Assembly: GCA_033239005.1 (NCBI GenBank)
Contig: BSQZ01000061.1
Location: forward strand, 1-64,000
Length of the DNA: 64,000 nt
Reading direction: 5' to 3'
Source of the DNA: Lamellibrachia satsuma
Lineage: Eukaryota > Annelida > Polychaeta > Sabellida > Siboglinidae
Positions 23,192 to 35,500 of the stretch are shown here, piece after piece. The first letter of the stretch is position 1, and the number at the start of each line of letters is the position of its first letter. The notes under the pieces are model-generated. The model was not told the DNA's origin, searched no databases, and saw only the letters and a program-made list of their open reading frames with translations. A program made the position numbers and the translations under genes.

Positions 23192-24379
23192 CTGTCATTG
23201 CACTGTTGTTTACAGACAAGTCTTGGGCACTGCTCAAGGCGCAGGTCTCCAGGGTCTGTGCCAGAGAATATTCAAGATCTACCCTCTCACAGCGCAATTA
23301 ATCAATAATTTTAAAGGGAGAGAGGGCACCAACCTGATCCTGGCTACACTTACCTAATACCTTATTACATGCACTAATGCGTGTTCATGCTGACAGTCAA
23401 CTAAACCATTTTTGTATAATTGAGGATTCTTACCTTTGCAAAAAAAATAGATACTGTCTTCCGTAGATTCATACAACTGACTCCAGCAAGCCTCCAAAAT
23501 GTTTATGTCTAATGCACAATGCTCACTCCAGTATGAACAACCCAACTGCCAATACTTACAACACAACTGCTGGGACCACCCTCACCCAAATGAATAATCA
23601 CTCTGGTGGCCATGCTCTATTAAGAACAAATGACAAGGAGAAATCTTCAATTTAATTGGCTCCTGGTATCATCGTCAATGGCTGCTAGCCCGATAAGTTT
23701 ATACTTCTCTGCACGGTAGCCACCTCATCTTCATTGCTTTTGGTTGCCTTAAATTGTACATGATGATGGTGAAGAGGAAATAAATTTACTTACTCATTTA
23801 CTTACATGTGTTAGACAAATATTTGTGCCATGCTATGTTCACACTATAAACAGTACTACCCTATGTGTCATGCAGTGGATGCACCAACTGTTTCTGCCGT
23901 GCAATGAAATGCCGGCCAGTGGAAAAATGCCGGCCGGTCCACGCTCGCTTCACGGCAGTGAGCTGGCTTATCGCTCTTGTTTATAGGGAGATGATTAATG
24001 ATGTAACTCTATGGCCTACACACACGTCGGACAGGCGTTCTGTGTCTGCGCTAACCTATCAACAGGGGCAGGGGTGTCAATATGACCTGTGGTTATTGTC
24101 ATTCTCCATGAAATTGGTGATGTCAATTGAATAAAACAATAGTTAGGCTTCATTTAGAAGAGAATGCAATCTTGGAGATCATATCATAAGGAAGAACCGT
24201 CGTAAGAAGGATAATAGATATGCTAAAACGAATACATAGGAGAGGAACTCAAATAATTCCAGAACTGAGAGAACTTGAAAGAATGTGTTTTAAGGCGGCT
24301 GATTACCCTGAAATAAAAGTGATTAAATTTTAAGTTTTAAAGGTTGTTTGAAATCCATTAAATTCCTAAAAGGCAAACA

Positions 24380-24800
24380 AAGTTAGGGTCCCCGCACATT
24401 TTTAACGTCTGCATTGTAACAGCTACGTCATCTGCTAAATTAGCAAAATACTGTACTCTGATCATAATCAGTCATAACACGAGATTTATGTACTATTCAA
24501 ACATGAAACTTGCAAGAATATTTGATATGTTCATATTATATACAGCATAATATGTCAAACTCGCATAAAAAAATGGTATAAGTTATCATTTATACGTTTT
24601 ATTAAGTCGCGGTAAAACCACATGTTAGCTAAATGTTTACAATATTCAATATTTGATTTGGAATTCGAAAAATTGCAATTTGATATGTCCATATTATAAA
24701 AGGCATATTATTATTTTATGGAATTTATTAAGTCACTAAAAACCATATGTTAGCTCAATTTCGACCATATTCAATATTTCACCCACGAAGAGTAATACCA
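24380..24800 (+). repeat. Dispersed repeat family R1
   Basis: Contains GTAACAGCTACGTCA, TTAGCAAAATA, then GTCGCGGTAAAACCACATG, the same order as the copies at 38.65, 39.0 and (reverse) 9.7 kb. Present in both blocks; block B has an extra unit. Confidence 0.65.
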
Positions 24801-25006
24801 CTTCAATAATACTTGGCCTAAATGTTCGTTTATTATTTATCTCCATAAAAGAGCAACAACATTTGGGGGTTTTCCGTGCAACATTTTTTTGAATATCTTA
24901 CCAAGTGTGCGTGACAGAGTCACAACTTCGTATTTTCAGGGATTCATCTGCGAATTCAGACTCCCTGTGAGTTATGACCTCCATCGGCACCATAATAAGG
25001 TTGATA

Positions 25007-25069
25007 CCACAGACATAAATAGAACACCCGTTAGTAAAAGGGGACGGTGATTAATTGTGTAACTCTGGG
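25007..25069. mobile_element. ~65-bp insertion with the ends of the 1.75-kb element
   Basis: Absent from block B (about 40,342), where GGTGATA continues directly. It begins CCACAGACATAAATAGAACA and ends TGATTAATTGTGTAACTCT. These match the left and right ends of the 22,263-24,013 insertion with few changes. A 5-bp TGATA is repeated at the two sides. It looks like an extreme internal-deletion derivative of the same mobile element. Confidence 0.6.
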
Positions 25070-25096
25070 TGATATATGCTTTAACAAAGGCAATAA

Positions 25097-25206
25097 TAGT
25101 GGCGCCACATGGTGGACTGTGCACCAGTCTAAAACAGTAACGCCACACGGTGGACTGTGCACCAGTCTAAAACAGTAACGCCACACGGTGGACTGTGCAC
25201 CAGTCT
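25097..25206. repeat. ~41-bp tandem repeat, three units (two in block B)
   Basis: Units of GGTGGACTGTGCACCAGTCT, then AAAACAGTAACGCCACA. Block B has two units at about 40,366-40,440, a simple copy-number difference between the blocks. A related single unit (GCGCCACATGGTGGAC) sits at 25,615. Confidence 0.85.
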
Positions 25207-25667
25207 AGGTGCTGGAGCAGCCAGCAAGGTCAGCGAGTAGACAAATGTATCAACATAGCGACTATTCCACTAAACGCACCAACATTTTAAAATCAGCGCT
25301 GTATTGAACTTGATGGGTTCGGCTTCGGGTGTTCTTTGCTAAAGAAAATAGTTGGACAAATGTTCCACTCGGCTAGGAGAATCTATATGATGTCTACCAA
25401 TGACAAAAGTAACTGTGCAATGGTCTCCCTGTCAAGTCAGTAAACAACATATGGCTTCTACCTGGATAAAACTTATACATTGTGTTTGCACATTCAGACA
25501 TGACGCGTTGATTATATAAGATACGAAGTTATCTTATGAAGCATCAATTTCAATCCTATTATATAGGACGCCTGTGCTAACACTGGGACAGTAGGCGTCG
25601 TGGGCACCACAGAGGCGCCACATGGTGGACCAAAAACCAATCCTAGCTTGATAACGTAGAGCGCACC

Positions 25668-25801
25668 TGTAGTGTTCGGGAGTTTATGGCAATTGTGACC
25701 TATGAACCGGACCGGCGTTCAGAGCATGGCTTGTATTCGTTTGTTCTGTTAATACAGTTTGCACAAACAATACGTTCGTTATGTCCATGTAAAGCTTTAC
25801 A
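25668..25801 (+). repeat. 5' LTR
   Basis: Begins TGTAGTGTTCGGG and ends AAGCTTTACA (TG...CA). 134 bp, short for the family. Confidence 0.88.
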
Positions 25802-26179
25802 AATGGCGACGAAGACGGGATGAAAACTCGCGCAGGTTTGACAGTACCTTAAAGAAAAAACCACAAGCAAGCAACACAAGAAAAATTACATTTGTAGATG
25901 TCAATTATCGCCCGCAACGGTAACACACACTAATTCCAGGAATGGGACCGGCAACGGACCACCTGTCGAATTTCTAAAAAAAAAGATCACAGTTGTCCGT
26001 GCAAAATCACAACCACGAGTGGTAATGTCCGTTTAGCCACATGTCGCATAAATAGGCTACTTAGAATTGTCCGACGATAGAGAAGGCACCTATACACCAT
26101 TGACTCCCGTACACGGGATACGTCCACCGGCACCAGTAGATCTTGACTTTAACCCTGCAGATAACTGGAAGCTATTCAA

Positions 26180-26600
26180 ACAAAAGTGGACGAACTATGC
26201 TACAATAATGCAAATCCAGTAACAGCTGGCGGATTATCAGGTCGCATTGCTACTGCACACGATTGGAGATGCCGCATTGAAGATATACAATGGGTTTACG
26301 TTCGAGACAGAAGACTGGCTGATATATTGGCCAAATTTGGCAGCTTTGCAGTTGGGGAGACCAACGAATGTTGTGAGAGATTTGTGTTCTATAACAGAAA
26401 TCAACAACACCGTGAGACATTTGAACAGCTCCTATCAGCCACCAGGGTGCTTATCACGTCCTGCAATTTCTGTGATGCGTGCAGAAATTCAACACTACGT
26501 GACAGAATCTTCCTGAGTGTATACGACCGCGATGTTCAAGAGGCTCTTCTAAAGTAGCGGAACATATCGCTAGAGACGACAATCGACTGCAGAGCTGCAG
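26180..26600 (+). pseudogene. Gag fragment 1 of the LTR element
   Basis: An out-of-frame patchwork encoding a gypsy-type Gag core: a Trp/Phe-rich start (FKQKW), then FTFETED, then a segment with NRNQQH and FEQLLSA. It needs more than one frame and breaks down after about 26,560. It carries the Gag middle part that fragment 2 lacks, but not the zinc knuckles. Confidence 0.7.
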
Positions 26601-26710
26601 AACATGCAAGGTCACAGAGTAAGGTCATTCGTCAAGAAGTGGTAAACAAAGTCGGTAAATCCAGATACGTTGAATCTAGCAAGGGAAGTTTCGACAACTA
26701 TCCCAGCACC

Positions 26711-26908
26711 AGAGCACGGCCTGTATTCGTTTGTTCTGTTGATACAGTTTGCACAAACAATACGTTCGTTATGTCCATGTAAAGCTTTAAAGCACCACTG
26801 ATCAGCTACCAGGTATATTTCTGTACAGGCCAGTCTTCCAGGTCTTGAAAACGATGGTTCTAGTTTACACATTCAGCCGCGGATTTTTTTATTGGCGTTG
26901 TATTGAAC
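26711..26908 (+). repeat. Internal copy of 3' LTR end plus host flank
   Basis: Nearly identical to 29,321-29,515. It consists of the last ~80 bp of the LTR, the GCACC target copy, and about 110 bp of the host sequence that follows the 3' LTR. Host flank inside the element cannot come from ordinary transposition. It implies a local rearrangement after insertion, or two alleles joined in assembly. Confidence 0.85.
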
Positions 26909-27345
26909 TATGCTACAATAACGCAACTCCAGTAACAGCCGGCGGATTATCAGGTCGCATTGCTACTGCACACGATTGGAGATGCCGCTTTGAATATATA
27001 CAATGGGTTTACGTTCGAGACAGAAGACGACTCACGATCGGTGGCTGATATATTGGCCAAATTTGACAGCTTTGCAGTTGGGGAGACCAACGAATGTTGT
27101 GAGAGATTTGTGTTCCATAACAGAAATCAACAACACCGTGAGACATTTGAACAGTTCCTATCAGCCATCAGGGTGCTTATCACGTCCTGCAAAACCTACC
27201 AAATGGTACACCCTGCCAGCAGTGCGGGTTCAAGAGTCACGCTGACGGAATATGTCCAGCAAATGGGGAGACCTGCAACTTCTGTGGCAAACCAAACCAT
27301 TTCGAGAAAGTTTGTAGGAGAAAAAACGTGAAAACAAACATGTGC
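26909..27345 (+). pseudogene. Gag fragment 2 with two CCHC zinc knuckles
   Basis: Repeats the start of Gag (as at 26,190), then skips the middle part and continues to two CX2CX4HX4C knuckles (CQQCGFKSHADGIC and CNFCGKPNHFEKVC, about 27,204-27,315). The knuckles are in a different frame from the upstream Gag, so the fragment is frameshifted. Confidence 0.75.
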
Positions 27346-27640
27346 GACAGGTCGAACCAGACTCGCGCACACAACATCCACTTGGCAACTCGAGCGAAGA
27401 TGAATATGCATGGACCATGCACAATTGGCCAACGAATAAAACGACTGCAAGAAAATCACCAATGACTGTGATCGCCGTAAACAGCATCAACGCGAAGATG
27501 ATGGTCGACACAGGAGCGTCAGTAAACGTGATGGATGAACGTACATATGGCATGATTTGAAAGCCGGCTTTGATGAGACACAGAGGGCCGAAATCATGCC
27601 ATATGGCGGCGGCACACCACTAAACGTTCTGGGGTGTGTG
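27342..27640 (+). pseudogene. Aspartic protease segment
   Basis: Contains the retropepsin-type motif VDTGAS (about 27,507-27,524) in a short frame that ends at a TGA near 27,560, before the reverse transcriptase frame. Confidence 0.75.
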
Positions 27641-28460
27641 TGACGTACCGCTTGAGTCAAAGTCCGCCATTCAATGTCATCGGTTCCACGTCATAAAAGG
27701 CGCTCATGGCTCTTTGATCGGTTTCAACACAGCTCAGGAGTTAGGGCTCTTGAACATTGTCAACAAAATCGGTTCCAATTGGGAAGACAAATACCCTGGG
27801 CGCATGAAGGGCATCGGGAAACTGAAGGAAGTGCAGGTCAAACTACACATTGATGAATCTGTACGGCCTGTCGCGATTACAAACAGGAAAATTCCCTTCC
27901 ACATGAGACCAAAGATCGAGGATGAGGAACTGCGACTTCTCAAAGAGGACACAATTGGTGCCCGTTGGCGAGCCTTGGGTGTCTCCTGTTGTCACCCTCC
28001 AAAGAAGGACGGTTCCATACGACTGTGTGTCAACATGCGTGAGCCATTAGATGAACTCATTCATGACCTAAATGGCACAACAGTATTTAGCAAACTAGAT
28101 CTGTCCAGTGGGTACCACCAGCTGGAGTTTCACCCATCATCCAGATATATCACCACACTCAGAACACACAATGGCCCCTACAGGTACAAAAGACTGAACT
28201 TTGGGATATCGTCAGCAAGTGAAATATTCCAGGAACACGTCAGAAATGTGATCAGCCACATTGAGTCGACAGGGAACATCAGTGATTACGTCATCATCTA
28301 CGGGAAAGGAGAAAACGCCCAGGAGATGCGCGATAAAGCACTCGCTGATACACTTGACGCATTGCACACAAACGGCCTCACGCTCAACGTGGACAAGTGT
28401 AAGGTGAACCTGCCGTCAATAGAATACCTCGATATTCAGCAAAACCGGCGTGTCACCTGA
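27636..28460 (+). pseudogene. Reverse transcriptase of the LTR element (defective)
   Basis: A 274-codon frame with Ty3/gypsy-type reverse-transcriptase landmarks: KKDGSIRLCVN, FSKLDLSSGYHQ (first catalytic Asp), and FGISSASEIFQ. The active-site box that normally holds two adjacent Asp residues reads SDYVIIYGK, so the second Asp is replaced by Tyr. The frame shifts near 28,445 and the thumb/connection region continues at 28,450-28,821 (FLCMMNYLSRFI and on). The copy is not expected to be active. Confidence 0.88.
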
Positions 28461-28822
28461 CCCAAGCAAAGTGCAGGCTAATAAGGAGCTTCCGCATCCA
28501 TCAAATGTGGCAAAGCTGAGGAGTTTCCTGTGTATGATGAACTACTTATCGAGATTCATCAAAGACTTTGTCATCATCAGCGAACCCCTGAGACGCCTCA
28601 CTAAGAACGATGTCGACTGGCTATGGTCAAGCGAACAAGTCGCGGCGTTTACCGTGCTCAGAGACTTACTCACCGAATATACCTGTGCTGCCTACTTTGA
28701 TGTAAAGAAAACGACATCGCTGATAGTCGATGCGAGGCCGACAGGCCTAGGCAGCATGCTAATTCAAGACAGCCGTGCGATTGTCTTTGCAAGCCGTTCC
28801 CTCTCAGACGTTGAACGATGAC
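28450..28822 (+). pseudogene. Connection / start of RNase H of the LTR element
   Basis: Continuation of the polyprotein in another frame: LRSFLCMMNYLSRFIKDF, then a stretch ending DARPTGLGSMLIQ, where an RNase H domain begins. It ends in a TGA at 28,819-28,821. RNase H and the integrase core are then absent. At 28,882-29,010 a ~69-bp unit (Pro/Thr-rich, APPTPIVDLQ) is present twice, followed by a Pro/Arg-rich tail typical of the polyprotein C-terminus. Confidence 0.75.
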
Positions 28823-29267
28823 AATACTTCTCGCTTCAAAAAGACGCTTGATCCACTTCCGGTTTCTGAAAATAAGATGAGTGGGGGAGAAAGCGCAGCT
28901 CCCACAGAGACGACAGCGCCGCCTACACCAATTGTAGACCTGCAGAGTCCGGAAAGTGCAGCTCCCACACAGACGACAGCGCCGCCTACACCTATTGTAG
29001 ACCTGCAGAATCCGGACAGAAGTTGGACTGATGCAGCAGGCAGCAGCTCATCTCGCCATCCGGGGCCTCCACACCTCCTCGAGAGACACCACCGCAAGAA
29101 CGACCCCAGCGCACTCGTTGTGTCCCTCGGCGTCTACATGAATACAAACTCAACTAGAAATGTGCATAACACGTTTGCAAAGTCACTTGTTCCAGACTCA
29201 CTTCTACTTGTTTAATCGTGATCGTAATGAATACAACATTTGCTAATTCATAGTGAAGGGGGAGGGA

Positions 29268-29401
29268 TATAGTTTTCGGGAGTTTACGGTAATCGTGACC
29301 TTTGAACCGGACCGGCGTTCAGAGCACGGCTTGTATACGTTTGTTCTGTTGATACAGTTTGCACAAACAATACGTTCGTTATGTCCATGTAAAGCTTTAA
29401 A
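29268..29401 (+). repeat. 3' LTR
   Basis: Begins TATAGTTTTCGGG and ends AAGCTTTAAA. Same length as the 5' LTR, with about ten substitutions relative to it, including loss of the terminal TG/CA. Confidence 0.87.
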
Positions 29402-29495
29402 GCACCACTGATCAGCTACCAGGTATATTTATGTACAGGCCAGTCTTCCAGGTCTTGAAAACGATGGATCTAGTTTACACATTCAGCCGCGGATT

Positions 29496-31106
<1,611 letters not shown>

Positions 31107-31390
31107 AGAAGGCTGGACTATATAGAAGGAATCCAAGTATATCCACGAATCTCAGATTGAGAATAAAAGTGTCAGTGTCATAGCCATGGATTACGATCGA
31201 CAGTTAAGTTATTTTCGCCATTAGATTTTCCAAAGCAGCTGCCAAAACGTTGACATTTCTAACTAAGTCACTAAGAGAACAGAATGACAAACACAGTATA
31301 AAACACGCACACATTAAAGCAAAAAAGTCATAGTTTTCGGCCAAAGCACGTATAAGAGTTACTGAAACATAACCATTTGTAACAACAATT

Positions 31391-31854
31391 AAGAATATCA
31401 CGCAAGTGGATTAATAGCAAATATCTGTTGAACACACAACATATTAATTTCCTTGGCCGCACCATACTGTTAGATAACACTACGTCACCAGTGCGATATT
31501 CTGGCAACAATCGCTCGCCGAATGGAAATGTATTCGTATACACCTATTCCTATTCTTGCTTATATGATATGGCCATGCTATTTGCGTCCAAACTCAACTT
31601 GTGTAACATATTTTGGCCTTTGTTTACTAAACTATTCTTCTTTCTGGCAAAATAGCAAAAACTATGTATTGGCTCTGTGTATACCGGCCTCCCTTAATAC
31701 GTCCTTTTAGTCTAGGTCACCCCGATTTCATAGAACTAGGCATGCGCTTATCGGTCGTGCTGGTTACCGTGTGAGCCCTCCATCAGTCGGAGAAATGTCC
31801 GGAATCTCCAACTTTTAGAACACATCCCTAGTAAACCACTGGCGTGATATTCTT
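31391..31854. mobile_element. MITE-like inverted-repeat element, copy 2
   Basis: Counterpart of the 15,372-15,830 element, with one change in the left terminal repeat (CGCAAGTGG for CGCCAGTGG). Confidence 0.75.
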
Positions 31855-32533
31855 ATTGTTTGTTTTAGGTGCATAGTCCCAAAACCAAGCATTTTGTTTC
31901 GCTTTGACAAACCCTTGAAATACGTTAATATTTCCCATGAAATAAATCAAAGCAACTACTGTAGTCCGTACTTTATTTCGGGTATCATCGAAAAGACCGT
32001 CAAGACACAAGTCAACCATTTACTGCATGTCTGCTTACCTATACGTTGCAATACGTCTATATATTTGCCGAAGGTTTGCGTAAAGCGAGAAGTTGAATCA
32101 GTAACGTAGTGAGGGTTGTAAAACAAAATTTGCTCCCTCCCCTCAGCGACACATATTTTGTATGTTTTCTCTCAGAGCCAACTGAATCAATCGTGCTACC
32201 GTGCTGTTTGAAAATCACTAGCATGAACAAATGGAATACGAATACATCACACAAATGGGAGTGGGGCTGGTGTTTGTGCGTTGTCGTCTCACGACAGTTC
32301 TTCAGAGACGAGATACGTAGCTCTGCCTGTGCGCCACCAAACTTGGCTTGATGTCAGCCACTGTCGTACAGCCTACAGAACAACAAGAACTGTATCAATT
32401 CTTACGACATAGGACACATATTTCGCGTGCGACGATGAATTCTAATTGTCAGAGGCTTATCGCGTCAATTTGGATATCACTGCTGAACCACGTGGTCATT
32501 AATAACTTGGTAGATATATTCAATCAAAGTAAC

Positions 32534-35500
32534 TCACCAAAACCAGCTTACTATTGAGGTGAGTATAAGCAATATCGAACCTGGTGAACACCAGGTAATC
32601 CGTATGCGAATACAGTTTCTTGGCAATGTTGACGATATCGCATAGGCGCCTAGATACAGTCATATCGAATATTTGAAGTGCATGATAAACGTCATTTACC
32701 GCACAAGGCCATCGATGTGTCGAATTCTGACTTCAGTATTTGGAGAACTTCTTGCACACCTGCAGCCCCCTAGAGGAACAAAAGTGGCGATGTTAACCCG
32801 AGCTTCGTGCAAATCCATCTACACAGACGGCTGTCTTCTGCAGGGATTACTTACAACAAACATTTATGATTGATGTTCGCACCTACGTGTGTGTCATTTT
32901 CATTTACTCATTACGAATAAGCTAACAAATAAAGTAACTTCTTCTGGATGTCAACAAAGAAATTTCTATTGGAACAACAACAACAACAACAACAAAATCG
33001 TCGTTTTAATGTGAACCCGTTTCACTCAGATATTGTTAGATGATGATATATGGGTTGCTACATTGTAAGCGACGCCGTAGATGGCCGGTCGACCGATGAA
33101 GACGGCGCGCGCTCCGAGGGCCAGCGCCTTGAGGACGTCCGTGCCGAGTCTGACTCCGCCGTCGAGGTAGACCTCGCACCGACCGCCCACTGCAGCCGCG
33201 ACCTCGCTCAAGGCGTCCAGCTGAAACAGGCATCGGTTGGACAATTTTCTCCGGCGCACAACTCGTGGCGACACTGACAACGGGCTTATGTGTGGTGTGC
33301 TCACTTAGTTAGGATACCTTAGACCAAGTTAGCCATTCCAATGGTTTCTTTGTCAACGTGCCGTCTGGGGCTTTAGTTTTGGGTGGTTTTTTTCTGGCTA
33401 AATCTTGTGTGAATTGTTATTTAGGAGTCGTATCATTTGCCACTTCAAAATGCAGTAGTGTACACAGAACAGTGAAATAATCATTGAAAGCATGGCCTCC
33501 TACTTATCAAGAACAACTTAGCAAGAACACATGAACCTCCGATTGAAGTACATTTTACGACTATGCTACTTCGAGTGACTATAAAACCGACCCGTGCCCT
33601 ACTAAATACTACTGCTGTTGCATCAGAACCTAGATACTCCGTTCACAACCCTCGATTGTCGGCGTTCTCGAAGGAACAACTGAAACACGTCTAGTTGCCT
33701 GGGTACACCGGAAGCAAGGCCTACCGTAGCCGGGACGCCATCCAGCTGTCTGCCGCCGTGGTTCGACACTACGATTCCGTCCACTCCGCTGTCGATGGCT
33801 TCACGCGCGTCTTCGGCTGCATGAAAAAAACAAACGGAACCGTTGCCTCTGATACCACAATATCCAACCGTTTGTCTGTTTATTTATACCGAGTTGTGTG
33901 ACTAGTTATAATATAGGATCCTTTCAACTGCTTCAAACTCCGCTGCCTTTGTTGTGATACGTATTGCGTTGACGAAGTTCACTTTAATGAATAATGTTAT
34001 CGCTGATGCTCAAATGTGACTTGAATAGCACCAACCAGACCGACCCGATGACGCACTGTTCTGACCTTGACGTGAAAAGCGCGAATTGCGCATCCCAAAC
34101 TGAACACGTGTTCAGGTGACCACGTGAAGCACTCTCGTTGGCTTCCTGATCCACAACCCCTAGTTGATATCGACAAGGAATTCCACAACAACCCAACCAA
34201 ACTAGAGTTAGACCAACCCCCCGACTCACCGATTTGTTTTTTAAACCAGGAGTTGGGAGTCGGGAACTCATTACTCATTACGCACCAAGCAGACCAACAG
34301 GTTTTGGTCCGATTCCAAACGGTTGGTTTACCTAGTTCGGTAGGATCGGGTTGGTGTGTACTTTAAGCCGAACCCAGATCACACTCAAATTATCAGTTCA
34401 AACTGTTGACCTGTTCTACTGAATAATTAGTTTGTCTTCTTTTGTACCGCACCATCTGCCATAAGAGTTACTGAAGTTCGCAACCATAGTCGTATATTAC
34501 ATAGTTATATAGAGACTTTAACAGCAATGGCTCATTTGTACAGGAAACAGGATTATATGTATATTATATAGCTAGGGAAGCTAAAAACAATCCGTAGAGG
34601 AAACACCGTCAAACACAATTAGCTTAATTTCAATTTTTTACGTTTTTGATCCAAAATAAATGTGAACGAAAACATGCATAATGTGAGGAAAGGGAGTTTG
34701 TTAATATTCCGGATGTAACGGGCCACACACGACATTCACTCACCTGTAAGGACGCCTTTGACGACCACTGGCAAGTCGGTGACGGTCTTGAGCCACCTGA
34801 CGTCTGCCCACGTCAACGACTGGTCGAAGAACGAGTTGATGTACTCGTTCAACCCCGAGCGTTTCTCGGATTCGCACATCCGAGTTCCGGTGTCAGATGT
34901 CTTCGAGAAATTCGCCATGCTAAAAGCACAGAGGGATTTCATACGTGTTGCAAGAATGATGAAATGTTTCACTTTTCTATACATGCTCGTTCTGATGGGG
35001 TTCGGGTTTGAGAGAATTTTGTTTAGCGGTAACATTTTCCGAAACAATCCCAGAAATCCTTGGCTGATTGTCTACGCCCGAGCCCCCCATCCCCCCCAAT
35101 TTAAAGCCCTGAGGTGGGTCTGTTATCGTAAGAGGGACGTTGCCTCATACGACACTGACACGCATTGGAAGAATTCAAAGGAGCCCACATAATACTGATG
35201 AACCTCGCCAGGAGCGGTTTGACACTCACCTGTATTGCGGCGGCAGCGAGAACTGGTTCCGGTCGTCTGCCAGCCGCTTGCCCGCGAGAGGAGTGTCGAC
35301 CGTCAGAATGAGCGCCTTGTAGCCGTTCTTCTCGGCGCGCCGTAGCAGGCCCAGCGTCACGGCGCGCTCCTTGTAGATGTACATCTGCTCGACAGATGGC
35401 GTAACTCGTTAATTTACAAAAGTGACAAAACCCAGTTATAACGAACATATTGTTGTTTTATTGATTGTATGGCGTTACACGGGAAAAAATGCGGGGGTCG

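Larger units (their letters stand above)
25663..29406 (+). mobile_element. Defective Ty3/gypsy-type LTR retrotransposon with 5-bp target duplication
   Basis: Two 134-bp LTRs (25,668-25,801 and 29,268-29,401) bound a 3.5-kb interior. A tRNA-like primer-binding region (TGGCGACGAAGACGGGA) directly follows the 5' LTR. A purine tract (GAAGGGGGAGGGA) directly precedes the 3' LTR. GCACC is repeated on both sides (25,663-25,667 and 29,402-29,406). Block B keeps the empty site (GGGCACCACTGATCAGC at about 40,986). The LTRs differ at about 10 of 134 positions. The interior has gag, protease and reverse-transcriptase parts, but most of RNase H and integrase is missing, and a piece of 3' LTR plus host flank sits inside gag. 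Dead element. Confidence 0.9.
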
